A stretch of DNA of 51,039 nucleotides, taken from Treponema sp. GTDB lineage: Bacteria > Spirochaetota > Spirochaetia > Treponematales > Treponemataceae. The position numbers and the translations under genes are program-made. How positions within the stretch are numbered: the first letter of the stretch is position 1; the number at the start of each line of letters is the position of its first letter. The notes under the pieces were generated by a model that saw nothing but the letters and a program-made list of their open reading frames with translations, was not told the DNA's origin and did not search any database. The DNA lies in NCBI GenBank assembly GCA_024696155.1, contig JAILHD010000104.1, positions 1-51,039 of the forward strand, read 5' to 3'. This document shows, piece after piece, positions 1 to 8,248 of this stretch.

Positions 1-701
1 GATTTTGTACCAATATTCTGGCTTTCAAGCATACGGCGGATTTCGCGGTTCTTTCCTTCAATCAAAATGATTTTGATTTTGCGGGCTTTTAAAACCTTAC
101 AGGATTTACACTTATAAAAAACGTTGTCTACGCGGACTCCGTGCTCTAAAAGTTTTGCAGTTTCTTCGCTAACATCCTGGCTTGTTTCTACGATATATTC
201 TTTTTCTACCTGACTTGAAGGATGAGAAAGCTTTGCGGCAAAATCACCGTCGTTTGTAAAAAGAATTGCACCTTTACTGTACATATCCAGGCGGCCGACA
301 TTGTAGAGGCGCTCTGAGTATTTTTCCTTAAGGAGGTCTGCGGCTACCTGACGGCCCTTTTCGTCAGAAAGAGAGCATACAAAACCGGCAGGTTTATTCA
401 AAAGCACATAGCGTTTTTTTTCTTCAAGGCTGATTTTTTTGCCGTCTACGCAGATTTCATCAGCAGCTGTTACCTTTGTGCCAAGCTCTGTTACTACTCT
501 GCCGTTAACGCTTACGCGGCCGTCTAAAATTATCTGTTCACTCGCGCGGCGGCTTGCGACTCCTGAATGGGCAAGAAAAACCTGCAGTCGTACTGGCTCT
601 GAAGTCTGGGCATTTGATAAGCCGGCGTGCGAATCATCTTTATTATTATTTGCCTTAGGGGCAGTTTTGTTCTTATTTTTGAGAAAATCGTTAGCGGGCA
701 A
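1..701 (-). CDS. rluB: 23S rRNA pseudouridine synthase, RsuA/RluB family (partial, 3' end off the window)
   Basis: The translated minus strand has an N-terminal S4 RNA-binding domain (RLQVFLAHSGVASRRASE) followed by the RsuA-type catalytic domain. The catalytic motif GRLDMYSKG is present, with the aspartate that attacks uridine, and so is the later KNREIRRMLE segment. RluB makes a pseudouridine in 23S rRNA helix 80, but RluB, RluE, RluF and RsuA cannot be separated confidently here. No ATG or GTG fits. The best start is the TTG at 699-701, about 10 nt after AGGAG. It overlaps the end of scpB by 11 nt, so translation is probably coupled. The N-terminal stretch of about 35 residues is Lys/Asn-rich and low complexity. 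The C terminus lies beyond base 1. Confidence 0.85.
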   Translation of the reverse strand, partial: MPANDFLKNKNKTAPKANNNKDDSHAGLSNAQTSEPVRLQVFLAHSGVASRRASEQIILDGRVSVNGRVVTELGTKVTAADEICVDGKKISLEEKKRYVLLNKPAGFVCSLSDEKGRQVAADLLKEKYSERLYNVGRLDMYSKGAILFTNDGDFAAKLSHPSSQVEKEYIVETSQDVSEETAKLLEHGVRVDNVFYKCKSCKVLKARKIKIILIEGKNREIRRMLESQNIGTK

Positions 702-1230
702 GTTCGAATCTCTCCTGTTCGTCTTCGTCGAGTTTTGGAAGTTCTGAAATTGAGTTCAGGCGGAAGAGCTTTAAGAACTCTTTTGTGGTTCCAAAAAGGG
801 TCGGGCGGCCGGCAACTTCTTTTTTACCAACTTCCTTGATAAGATTTTTTTCTATAAGCAGACGAATCATATTGTCTACGCCGACACCGCGAATCTGTTC
901 AATTTCTGCACGGGTAATTGGCTGCGAATAAGCGATAATGGAAAGGGTTTCCATTGCAGATTTAGAAAGTTTTCCGTCGCGTTTTGAGCCATACTGTTCT
1001 TTAAGAACATCCCAGTATTCTTTTTTTGGTGTAAGGCAGTAGCCGCCTGTAATCATAGAAAGTTCAAGACCGCTTTCTTCGCCGGCAAGGCGCTCTTTTA
1101 AAACTTCAAGGCATTTTTCTGTAACTTCTTCGGAAAGCTGAGCCTTCTGTGCAAGCACCTTGGGTGGCACAGGATCACTTTCCAGGAATAAAATAGTTTC
1201 GATTAATGCGGTTTCTTTACAAAAATCCAT
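691..1230 (-). CDS. scpB: Segregation and condensation protein B
   Basis: A 179-aa protein with two winged-helix domains typical of ScpB, the dimeric subunit that binds ScpA and completes the SMC-ScpA-ScpB condensin acting in chromosome segregation. The family signature around residues 89-112 (LSKSAMETLSIIAYSQPITRAEIE) is clear, followed by the IRGVGVDNMIRLLIEKNLI helix-turn-helix and the GRPTLFGTTKEFL segment. Length is normal for the family. It lies downstream of scpA on the same strand. The 115-bp gap between them, unusually large for this operon, is filled by two palindromic repeats. The rRNA pseudouridine synthase gene begins inside its last codons. Confidence 0.95.
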   Translation of the reverse strand: MDFCKETALIETILFLESDPVPPKVLAQKAQLSEEVTEKCLEVLKERLAGEESGLELSMITGGYCLTPKKEYWDVLKEQYGSKRDGKLSKSAMETLSIIAYSQPITRAEIEQIRGVGVDNMIRLLIEKNLIKEVGKKEVAGRPTLFGTTKEFLKLFRLNSISELPKLDEDEQERFELAR

Positions 1231-1253
1231 ATCTTTTACCTTAATAAAAAGTC

Positions 1254-1270
1254 GGCAAGCACAGCTTGCC
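1254..1270. repeat. Perfect 7-bp hairpin in the scpA-scpB spacer
   Basis: GGCAAGC, a 3-nt loop, then GCTTGCC. It sits 19 nt from the family A element at 1290-1334. It lies inside a transcribed operon spacer, so it should form in the mRNA just upstream of scpB, but it has no U-tract to act as a terminator. Confidence 0.7.
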
Positions 1271-1289
1271 TCTGAGCCGTTTTAACGAT

Positions 1290-1334
1290 AATCCTAAAAC
1301 CACGTTGCTCAGCAACGTATTTTTTAACGGATTT
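1290..1334 (-). repeat. Palindromic repeat family A, copy 1 (scpA-scpB spacer)
   Basis: A 45-bp element. Its left arm AATCCTAAAAC and right arm TTTTTTAACGGATTT are identical to the arms of a second copy at 44272-44313 in the opposite orientation. The arms are partly complementary. Between them lies a copy-specific perfect hairpin (ACGTTGCT, one base, AGCAACGT). Conserved arms with a variable centre indicate a dispersed palindromic repeat rather than chance. Confidence 0.75.
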
Positions 1335-1345
1335 TCGCTTATCGG

Positions 1346-2158
1346 CTAATTTGTAGTCAATTCTTCTTCCGTTGGTACGTAACCCGCATTGTCATCGCGG
1401 GCGCATATTTTTATATCACCAAAATGGCGGTTTTGGAAGATAGTTATCATCTTAAATTTTACAGCTTCAAGAATTGCCATAAAAGCACAGATTACATCCA
1501 TAGGATTTCCTGCTCTGGTAAGAAGATCTGTAAAAAGGCATTCATGTTTTTCTTCCAGAAGTTCGTTCATCAGTGTTATTTTTTCGTTTACCGAAATTTC
1601 CTCATACATATTGAGGATTTTTTCGTTGGAATACTGATGCATTACAGACTTAAACATACTCTGAAGCTTCTGTAAAAGTTCCCAGGTATCAATTTCTTCC
1701 CACATTCCGTCGGAATCATCAAATGGAAGTACACGCTGAATCTTTTTGCGTTCAAAATTCCATTCTGAATCATCTTCCTGCTCTTCCATAAGGGAAGTAA
1801 GCTTTTTAAATTTCTGATATTCAATCAGTTTTTCTACAAGTTCAGCACGAGGATCTTCTTCATCTTCATCATCGTAAGCAACTTCAACAGGAAGAAGCAT
1901 ACGGCTTTTCATATAGATGAGTTTTGCAGCCCAACTGTAAAATTCGGAAAGATCGCCAAGATCTGTCTGAACAGCATAATCAAGGTATTCAAGGTACTGA
2001 TCTGTAATCTGTGCAATTGGAATGTCGTAAATATTTACTTTACTTTCGCGGATAAGGGCCCAAAGCAAATCAAGAGGGCCTTCAAATTCTCCAGCTTTGT
2101 ATTCTCGTTTTTCTTTTACAGCAACTGCTACATCAGCATTATTTTGATTCTGTTCCAT
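1346..2158 (-). CDS. scpA: Segregation and condensation protein A
   Basis: A 270-aa kleisin subunit that bridges the SMC head domains and recruits ScpB. The N-terminal family motif FEGPLDLLWALI at residues 25-36 is diagnostic, followed by the segment DIPIAQITDQYLEYL and the helical stretch LIYMKSRMLLP. The middle (residues 95-140) is acidic and lower in conservation, as in other ScpA proteins. The C-terminal winged helix ends in a short polar tail. The start codon lies 20 nt inside the end of folK, so the two are probably translationally coupled. The gene belongs to the recA-folK-scpA-scpB-pseudouridine synthase run. Confidence 0.95.
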   Translation of the reverse strand: MEQNQNNADVAVAVKEKREYKAGEFEGPLDLLWALIRESKVNIYDIPIAQITDQYLEYLDYAVQTDLGDLSEFYSWAAKLIYMKSRMLLPVEVAYDDEDEEDPRAELVEKLIEYQKFKKLTSLMEEQEDDSEWNFERKKIQRVLPFDDSDGMWEEIDTWELLQKLQSMFKSVMHQYSNEKILNMYEEISVNEKITLMNELLEEKHECLFTDLLTRAGNPMDVICAFMAILEAVKFKMITIFQNRHFGDIKICARDDNAGYVPTEEELTTN

Positions 2159-2705
2159 TCCGCACCACCTGATTAATATTCATTTCCCCAAATAAATCAT
2201 CAAAACTCCCCAGTTTTTCTATTTCAGCTGCATTCAGGAGAGCCAGAGCCGACTTAAACTCGTCTCTAATTTTTTTATCGGAAGATTCAGCCAAAATCTC
2301 AATAGCAGGAACAAGAACAAAAGCCCGTTCTTTTACTCGCGGATGCGGAATTTGAAGATCCGGCGTATCTATTTTTATGTCCCCAAACAGTTCAATATCA
2401 ATATCAAGCGAGCGAGGACCAAAGCGGATTTCTTTTGTACGGTCACGGCCAAAATCCGCCTCTATTTTCTGCGTTATTTTTAACAGATTTTCAGGTGTTG
2501 TTCCATCCGCCACAAAACCAACGGCTGCCATATTATAAAAATCATCCTGATCTTCTACATACATGGCGCGGGTTTTGTATACGGAAGAAAATTTTGCGCC
2601 TTCAAGGACATTGTTCAAACGCTCCACTGCCCCTCTCAAAAGTTCAAGCGGAGTTTTTCCAGAGAAAGTTCTGTTTGAGCCAAGTCCAAGTAAAACGCGA
2701 ATCAT
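2139..2705 (-). CDS. folK: 2-amino-4-hydroxy-6-hydroxymethyldihydropteridine pyrophosphokinase (HPPK)
   Basis: Transfers pyrophosphate from ATP to the pterin alcohol, the step before dihydropteroate synthase in folate synthesis. The N terminus LLGLGSN is the family start. The hallmark FGPRSLDIDIELFG (about residues 95-108), with the aspartates that bind magnesium and pterin, and the following IPHPRVKERAFVLVP block are intact. At 188 aa it is slightly longer than the usual 160 aa, by a C-terminal tail of about 30 residues. It begins 2 bp after the recA stop and overlaps scpA, so it should depend on the recA transcript. Confidence 0.95.
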   Translation of the reverse strand: MIRVLLGLGSNRTFSGKTPLELLRGAVERLNNVLEGAKFSSVYKTRAMYVEDQDDFYNMAAVGFVADGTTPENLLKITQKIEADFGRDRTKEIRFGPRSLDIDIELFGDIKIDTPDLQIPHPRVKERAFVLVPAIEILAESSDKKIRDEFKSALALLNAAEIEKLGSFDDLFGEMNINQVVRNGTESK

Positions 2706-2707
2706 TT

Positions 2708-3841
2708 TTAGAAAAGACCTTCCTGTGCAGATGGTGCTGCAGGCTCAGCCTTTTTTGCAGGCTTTTTTGCCTTTGCCGCAGCGTCAACCGGAGTACCGTC
2801 CTTGTTTTTAAGAACTTGTCCCGGAAAAACTTCTGCACGGATTTTTTCTTCAATCTGAGCTGCAATTTCAGGGTGCTGTTCAATAAAGGCAACGGAATTT
2901 TCCTTACCCTGACCAATTTTATCTTCACCCATTGTGTACCAGGCACCGCGTTTATCTACGATTCCGTGTTTAACTGCAGAATCAAGAAGGGATGCAGTTG
3001 CATTAATACCTTTTCCAAAATAAATATCCAGTTCACATTTTCTGAACGGAGGCGCAACTTTGTTTTTAACAACCTTTACGCGAACACGGTTTCCGATTGC
3101 ATCATCATCACCTTTACCGTCAATTGTTTCAACTCTACGGATTTCAAGGCGGACAGAAGAATAGAATTTAAGAGCCTGACCACCTGTTGTTGTTTCCGGA
3201 TTTCCAAACATTACACCAATCTTCATACGAATCTGGTTGATAAAAATTACAATACAGTTTGATTTTCCGATGATGGCAGTAAGTTTACGCAAAGCCTGGC
3301 TCATAAGACGAGCCTGCATACCCATTACAGCATCACCCATCTCACCTTCAATTTCTTTTTCTGGCGTAAGGGCTGCAACAGAGTCAACTACGATTACATC
3401 TACTGCGCCGCTGCGCACGAGGTTTTCTGTAATTTCAAGGGCCTGCTCACCAGTATCCGGCTGGCTGACCCAAAGTTCATCAATATTTACACCAAGATTT
3501 TTAGCATAAACAGGATCAAGAGCGTGTTCTGCATCAACAAAGGCTGCAACGCCGCCAAGTTTCTGAGCTTCTGCAATTGCGTGCAAAGCAAGAGTTGTTT
3601 TACCTGAACTTTCAGGTCCATACATTTCAATAATTCGACCACGAGGGTAACCGCCAATTCCAAGGGCTTCATCAAGAAGAATGGAACCAGACGGAACAAC
3701 ATCAATGCCAGAAGCATTAGCCTTGTCGCCAAGCTTCATAATTGCGCCCTGTCCGAACTGTTTTTCAATCTGAAGACGAGCCGCCTCCAGAGCCTTCATT
3801 TTCTCCGCGTTATCCATCGGAGCGTTTGTATTAACTGACAT
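2708..3841 (-). CDS. recA: Recombinase A
   Basis: A 377-aa DNA strand-exchange ATPase for homologous recombination. Walker A GPESSGKT is at residues 75-82. The Walker B region [10 protein letters not shown] and loop segments L1/L2 ([20 protein letters not shown]) are intact. The C-terminal tail is Lys/Ala-rich and ends AQEGLF; RecA tails are more often acidic. A strong Shine-Dalgarno (GGGAGGAAGG) precedes the ATG. The 124-bp AT-rich upstream region, free of genes, should hold the operon promoter. recX lies 41 kb away here (44678), not next to recA as in many bacteria. Confidence 0.98.
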   Translation of the reverse strand: MSVNTNAPMDNAEKMKALEAARLQIEKQFGQGAIMKLGDKANASGIDVVPSGSILLDEALGIGGYPRGRIIEMYGPESSGKTTLALHAIAEAQKLGGVAAFVDAEHALDPVYAKNLGVNIDELWVSQPDTGEQALEITENLVRSGAVDVIVVDSVAALTPEKEIEGEMGDAVMGMQARLMSQALRKLTAIIGKSNCIVIFINQIRMKIGVMFGNPETTTGGQALKFYSSVRLEIRRVETIDGKGDDDAIGNRVRVKVVKNKVAPPFRKCELDIYFGKGINATASLLDSAVKHGIVDKRGAWYTMGEDKIGQGKENSVAFIEQHPEIAAQIEEKIRAEVFPGQVLKNKDGTPVDAAAKAKKPAKKAEPAAPSAQEGLF

Positions 3842-3965
3842 TTAGCCACCTTCCTCCCTGTTTATAATATGGCCGAGACTATTAAGTTTTGACAAAATTT
3901 TGCAAAAATTTTTTAACAAATTTACAAAATATTCGTGAACATTACAAGTCGTAAGACAAGTAGGT

Positions 3966-5060
3966 TTACATTCTTTTTACAGTCTGATAAAGAGACCTGC
4001 CCTTTACCGTAACGTTCGTTCCGCGAACTTCAAGCTGACCTAAAATCTTTACGTACTGGTCGCTTTCTACATTTGGAACAACTTCAAAGCGCACAAGAAC
4101 AGTTCCTTCGTAGTGACGAAGCTGTTCATCGCCAATAATCAAATCGCAGGAATAAGAACCGTCTTCGTAAGTATTTGCATTAGAAACTTTTCCACCCCAG
4201 CTGACCCAGCAGCCAGAATAAAGAGAAGGATTTTCTTTTACACTTGCAAAGTCGGGAACATCACGAATGGTATCAAAATCTGGAATTTCAAAATAAGTTG
4301 ATAAAACACGCGCCTTCTGCTTAATTGCGGTGGAGGCATTTGAATTTGAAAGTCTGTTTACCTCTATCTGAGAAGCGTTATCGCGGTGCTCCTGAAAATA
4401 CTGTATTGCGGCAGAATAAGTTTTAGAAATATCTTTATCAGACATGATAAACTGATATGTCTGACCAGATAAATCACTTTCTTTTGCGTCTTTTTTTTCT
4501 TCATCAGAAAGTTCAAGAGCCGTTAAATCTGCGCGCGAGGCATTATAGGTCTTTCGCCCCGGAAAAAGCACAAAAAACAAAGCACAGCCAAGAATACAGG
4601 CAGCAGCAGGCAATGCAATGCTCAATACACGATCCGTATTTACACCAAGCGGCGGATAAAACTGTTCTATGCGGCCAGTGTCTACCCAGCGGCAGATTGT
4701 ATCGTAATCACCATGAGTGCGGATAAACTCTATTGCAGAATCGGCAGTTTTATTCTGAGGGTCATTTTCTTTAATTTCCAGATAATATTGAAGGGCACGA
4801 TCAGTTTCTCCACGGCGCAAAAAGATTGCAGCCTGACCTAAAAGCAGATCTGAATCTGTCATTCGTAAACGTCTTGCATGCTGAAAATACGAAGAAGCTG
4901 CCCCTATATCTCCAATATAAAGACATGCAATTCCGAGTTTTAAATAATATTCAAAATGTTCCTGATAGGTGTCCGCCTTGTCTTCCAAAAGTTTAATAGC
5001 CATTGAAAAACGACGGCGGCTCATATAGTTCCATGCAACTGTAAGAGTATCCTGACGCAT
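3966..5060 (-). CDS. Membrane-anchored TPR protein of unknown function
   Basis: A 364-aa protein. Residues 1-115 are tetratricopeptide-like helices with pairs such as YYLKLGIACLYIGDIGAASSYFQHA. A single membrane segment lies at about 146-167 (ALPAAACILGCALFFVLFP). It is followed by about 200 residues ending in a beta-rich domain (GCWVSWGGKVSNA through VKGRSLYQTVKRM) that looks like an OB-fold or small barrel. With no signal peptide, the TPR part is probably cytoplasmic and the beta domain extracytoplasmic. It is the last gene of the rpe-led run and starts 10 bp after the lipoprotein gene. A TATAAT string overlaps that gene's stop, so an internal promoter is possible. The specific role is unknown. 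Confidence 0.7.
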   Translation of the reverse strand: MRQDTLTVAWNYMSRRRFSMAIKLLEDKADTYQEHFEYYLKLGIACLYIGDIGAASSYFQHARRLRMTDSDLLLGQAAIFLRRGETDRALQYYLEIKENDPQNKTADSAIEFIRTHGDYDTICRWVDTGRIEQFYPPLGVNTDRVLSIALPAAACILGCALFFVLFPGRKTYNASRADLTALELSDEEKKDAKESDLSGQTYQFIMSDKDISKTYSAAIQYFQEHRDNASQIEVNRLSNSNASTAIKQKARVLSTYFEIPDFDTIRDVPDFASVKENPSLYSGCWVSWGGKVSNANTYEDGSYSCDLIIGDEQLRHYEGTVLVRFEVVPNVESDQYVKILGQLEVRGTNVTVKGRSLYQTVKRM

Positions 5061-5070
5061 AACTTAGATA

Positions 5071-6468
5071 TTATAAACCTAAAACCTCTAAAATTGCATC
5101 CAGTTCTGCGTTAAGTTGGAAAATTTCTGCACGGTTTAACGACGGATCATCTTCTTCCAGCGCAATAATCCGGTCTAAAAGACTCTGAACATATTCTGGT
5201 GTAAGCTGCTGATCTGTAAATTTATTAGGATTAATCGTTGTTTTTTTCTTTTTTGAAAATTTCTTTTTAGGAAGAACAACTTCCTTTTCGCCTTCTTCTT
5301 CAGTTTGAGGCTGAACTTCTACTTTTTCTTCCTTAGCAGAAACTTCTTCTACCTGAACAGGAACAACCTCTGCCACATGCTCAGAAGGTGCTTCAACAAC
5401 ATCATCTTCTTCTACATCCTCTACAGTTTCTACATCTTCTTCTGATTCATCCTTTGGAGGATAAATATAATTTTCACCACGAAGTTTTTCTGTATCTGTT
5501 CCAAACGCAAGATAGAAAATGCACTTTCCGCTTTCATCCGGATTAAGTTTGAATGTTGGCCATACAACTTCTACAGCAGAGTTATTGTAGGCAAAAACTG
5601 AATCAAACTGGCGGTAGCTGTACATATTTGGAAGCCATTCGTTTTTATTAAAGGTAGAATAGTTTCCAAGTGCAACGGCTTCCGGCGCTGTACAGTCTGC
5701 CCCAAAAAAGAACATCTGCATTGCAGCATTAGGATTACGGCTTATAATTCCTTTTTCATTTTCCATTTTTTTATAGAGAACTTCATGCTTTACAGGCATT
5801 CCCGCCCCTGTGTAAAAATGGAAATCATTTGTTTCGCCAAGAATGGTATCTAAAACTGCTTTTAAGGCAAGCTCCCGAGTCTGAGTAGTTTTGTTAGTAA
5901 CGGTTGCAGTTACCTTTACCATATCTGACTGACCGCGTTCTTCTGAAGGAAAAATCATAAATTCAAGAAGCACTTCGGCAGTTCCGGGAACGTTATAGGA
6001 AATTCTTAAGCCATGTTCACTAAGTGAATAACCAGGCTTTACAGTTCCATCATTAATAAGCTTTATGATTTTATTATTTGATTTAAGGTAGAAGGCACTG
6101 GAAGTAAATTCATTTGCAGTAGAAAAAACAGGTATAAGCTTATCTTCTGAATTTCTTACGGCAATATTAAAGCTTCCTACCCTCTTTTTATAGCGAAGAA
6201 CAACAAGCCCGTTACTTACTGGGATTGGTTTTCTGGCTTCTACCCAGTTTTCAATTTCTTTACGAGCAGGAGCCTGCACAGGCATTCCGTTCTCAGAAGC
6301 TTCTTCGCCAGCAGCGGCTGCATCAGCATTACCAGCGCTTTCAGTTTCTGCTGCAGCTTCTTTCTGTGAAGGCGCCTTATCAGAAACTTTTGTGCTTTTA
6401 CAAGAAGAAAAACACAATGCAAAAAGAGAAAAAATAACTGCAATTCCAGAAAGTTTTATAATCTTCAT
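5071..6468 (-). CDS. Putative lipoprotein with acidic and lysine-rich C-terminal region
   Basis: A 465-aa protein with a lipoprotein signal peptide; the lipobox ends at Cys23 (CFSSC). Residues 25-75 are a low-complexity Ala/Glu linker. Residues about 80-330 form a beta-rich domain (NGLVVLRYKKRVGSFNIAV, RELALKAVLDTILGE) with no family I recognise. Residues about 335-420 are very acidic, followed by a lysine cluster (KKKFSKKKK) and a helical tail. A periplasm-facing, membrane-tethered protein is likely. It sits between the coiled-coil periplasmic protein and the TPR membrane protein, so the three may form one envelope complex. That is inference from order alone. Confidence 0.65.
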   Translation of the reverse strand: MKIIKLSGIAVIFSLFALCFSSCKSTKVSDKAPSQKEAAAETESAGNADAAAAGEEASENGMPVQAPARKEIENWVEARKPIPVSNGLVVLRYKKRVGSFNIAVRNSEDKLIPVFSTANEFTSSAFYLKSNNKIIKLINDGTVKPGYSLSEHGLRISYNVPGTAEVLLEFMIFPSEERGQSDMVKVTATVTNKTTQTRELALKAVLDTILGETNDFHFYTGAGMPVKHEVLYKKMENEKGIISRNPNAAMQMFFFGADCTAPEAVALGNYSTFNKNEWLPNMYSYRQFDSVFAYNNSAVEVVWPTFKLNPDESGKCIFYLAFGTDTEKLRGENYIYPPKDESEEDVETVEDVEEDDVVEAPSEHVAEVVPVQVEEVSAKEEKVEVQPQTEEEGEKEVVLPKKKFSKKKKTTINPNKFTDQQLTPEYVQSLLDRIIALEEDDPSLNRAEIFQLNAELDAILEVLGL

Positions 6469-6478
6469 AGTCTTACTC

Positions 6479-7426
6479 TTAATACTCTTCTACTTCTTCA
6501 TCCTGCTCAGAAAGTCGTTTCTGAGCATCTATAGCCTTCTTACGAAGCAAACGAACCTGATCGCGGGTTTCGTTGTATGGCTCTGCATTAGGCACATCTA
6601 CACCATCTTTATAAGAAACTGAATTATAAGAAGACGCAGAATAAGCCTTAGAATCTTTCAGCATCTGAAGCTGGCCTTCCAGATCTCTTATCTGACGCTG
6701 AAGATTCTCATTTTCCTGCTGAGCTTCTGCAAGTTTCTGGCGGGTACGCTCAACAGCATCAAGATTATACATTTTAAGCTGACGTTCATACTCTTCTTTT
6801 GCAGAAAGATATTCTTCTCCAGTCTGTTTTAATAGATAAAGAAGTTTTTCTTCGCGCTGGCGCTGCATGATTGAATCAAGCTTAAACTGAGCTTCCGGCT
6901 TTTTTACGCAGGAAGGATATTCTTCTACAACGCGCTCATAAATCGGGCGGGCTTCGTCATAGCGGTAACCGGCATAAAGCGACTCTCCAATATAAAAAAG
7001 TGCCATGGGATACAAATCACACTTTTCGTTCTGATGGCAAAAATCGCTTAAAGCTATGATTGATTTTTCGTATTCACCAAGATTGTAAAGAAGTTTTCCT
7101 TTATAAAACTGAACCCGAGGGTAGTAAACTGATTGTTTATAGTTTTCTAGATAAAAATCGCAGTCGTCGAGGGCATTTTTATCATGCCCCGCATTTATTT
7201 CTGAAGCAATTAACATAAAGTAAGAATCGGGATTGCAGTTTTCTGGATATGCCACGGCTTTTTTTAGCATAAAAACCGCTGTTGTCCAGTCTCCCTGGGA
7301 ATAAGCCCTGCAGCCTTCTACAAACGCAGCAGAACCACTGCCACTTGTACCAGCCGCACCAAAAAGAGCTGAACCAGTAAATAAAGAAAATCCCAAAACT
7401 GCAATTACTGCGATTCTACTTTTCAT
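6479..7426 (-). CDS. Exported TPR and coiled-coil protein, YbgF/CpoB-like layout
   Basis: A 315-aa protein with an N-terminal signal peptide (MKSRIAVIAVLGFSLFTGSALFGA). TPR-like helices span about residues 33-190, including YPRVQFYKGKLLYNLGEYEKSIIALSDF and YIGESLYAGYRYDEARPIYE. A coiled coil follows at about 205-262, rich in Glu, Gln and Arg. CpoB/YbgF proteins carry the same parts in the reverse order (coiled coil, then TPR), so this is a similar kit and not a proven homologue. It starts 1 bp after the rpe stop and is followed at 10 bp by the lipoprotein gene. Confidence 0.65.
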   Translation of the reverse strand: MKSRIAVIAVLGFSLFTGSALFGAAGTSGSGSAAFVEGCRAYSQGDWTTAVFMLKKAVAYPENCNPDSYFMLIASEINAGHDKNALDDCDFYLENYKQSVYYPRVQFYKGKLLYNLGEYEKSIIALSDFCHQNEKCDLYPMALFYIGESLYAGYRYDEARPIYERVVEEYPSCVKKPEAQFKLDSIMQRQREEKLLYLLKQTGEEYLSAKEEYERQLKMYNLDAVERTRQKLAEAQQENENLQRQIRDLEGQLQMLKDSKAYSASSYNSVSYKDGVDVPNAEPYNETRDQVRLLRKKAIDAQKRLSEQDEEVEEY

Positions 7427-7427
7427 T

Positions 7428-8057
7428 CTAACTCCACTTTAACGAGCCGTTAAAGAACGAAGAGCCGGAAACAATCACATCTGCTCCTGCGTCAATTACA
7501 GACTTAAGTGTATCGTTATTTACACCACCGTCAACAGAAATCAGATAGTTATAATTATTTTCTTCCCTAAGTTTTTTAAGCTCACTTATCTTCTTTAAAC
7601 AAGATGGAATAAGTTTTTGACCACCGTATCCCGGGTTAACGGTCATCACTAATATAATATCGGCACATTCAAGGATTTCCTTTATTGAAGAAACTGGAGT
7701 TGAAGGAACTATTGAAACCCCAGCCTTTTTTCCAAGCTCATGTATATGCTGAATAATTCTATGTGCATGGACAGCTGCTTCAATATGGAAGGTAATCCAG
7801 TCGGCACCAGCTTCCGCAAAAGTCTGAATCTGAGTTTCAGGATGCTGAACCATAAGATGAACATCAAAAGAAAGCTTTGTAAGCTTACGGATTGAACGCA
7901 CAACAGGCTGACCGTAAGTGATTTCTGGAACAAAATCTCCGTCCATAACATCAATATGAACTACAGAACCATTATTATCTTCTATCTGCTTAATAGCTTT
8001 TTCCAAGCTGCTAAAATCGGCCGAAAGCAGAGACGGCGCTAATACAGGAGTTTTCAT
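7428..8057 (-). CDS. rpe: Ribulose-phosphate 3-epimerase
   Basis: Interconverts ribulose 5-phosphate and xylulose 5-phosphate in the pentose phosphate pathway. The 209-aa TIM barrel has all metal and catalytic positions: His34, Asp36 and Met38 in HIDVMDGDFVP, His67 in DVHLMV, and Asp176 in SVDGGVN. The phosphate loop VNPGYGGQK is intact. It is the first gene of a four-gene minus-strand run with three envelope proteins, an association of unclear meaning. A TAAAAT hexamer ends 9 nt before the ATG and no clear Shine-Dalgarno is seen, so the mRNA leader may be very short. Confidence 0.96.
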   Translation of the reverse strand: MKTPVLAPSLLSADFSSLEKAIKQIEDNNGSVVHIDVMDGDFVPEITYGQPVVRSIRKLTKLSFDVHLMVQHPETQIQTFAEAGADWITFHIEAAVHAHRIIQHIHELGKKAGVSIVPSTPVSSIKEILECADIILVMTVNPGYGGQKLIPSCLKKISELKKLREENNYNYLISVDGGVNNDTLKSVIDAGADVIVSGSSFFNGSLKWS

Positions 8058-8147
8058 TTGATTCCGATTTTATACTTTTTTAACGGCTTTTTCCATAATT
8101 TTTACAGATGCCAAAACAACGGGTTAAAAGTTAACAAAAAATTATAC

Positions 8148-8176
8148 TTGACACATAAGCAAATGTGCTGTATAAA
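8148..8176 (+). promoter_or_regulatory. Sigma70-type promoter for the TPR-greA run
   Basis: TTGACA at 8148-8153, a 17-bp spacer, then TATAAA at 8171-8176. This is the best consensus promoter in the window. Transcription should start near 8183, giving a leader of about 66 nt before the gene at 8249. Confidence 0.8.
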
Positions 8177-8248
8177 CTTTACCCCGCTTTTACTTATTTT
8201 TCAGTTGATTAATTTTTTTATCTCATATAAAATGAATTTAATAGGATT

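Noticed and set aside
3842..3965. LexA/SOS box before recA (TTTTGCAAAATTTTGTCAAAA-like region)
   Set aside because: The TTTG and CAAA halves are not at the spacing of known spirochaete LexA sites, and the region is so AT-rich that such words are expected. To my knowledge several treponemes lack LexA.
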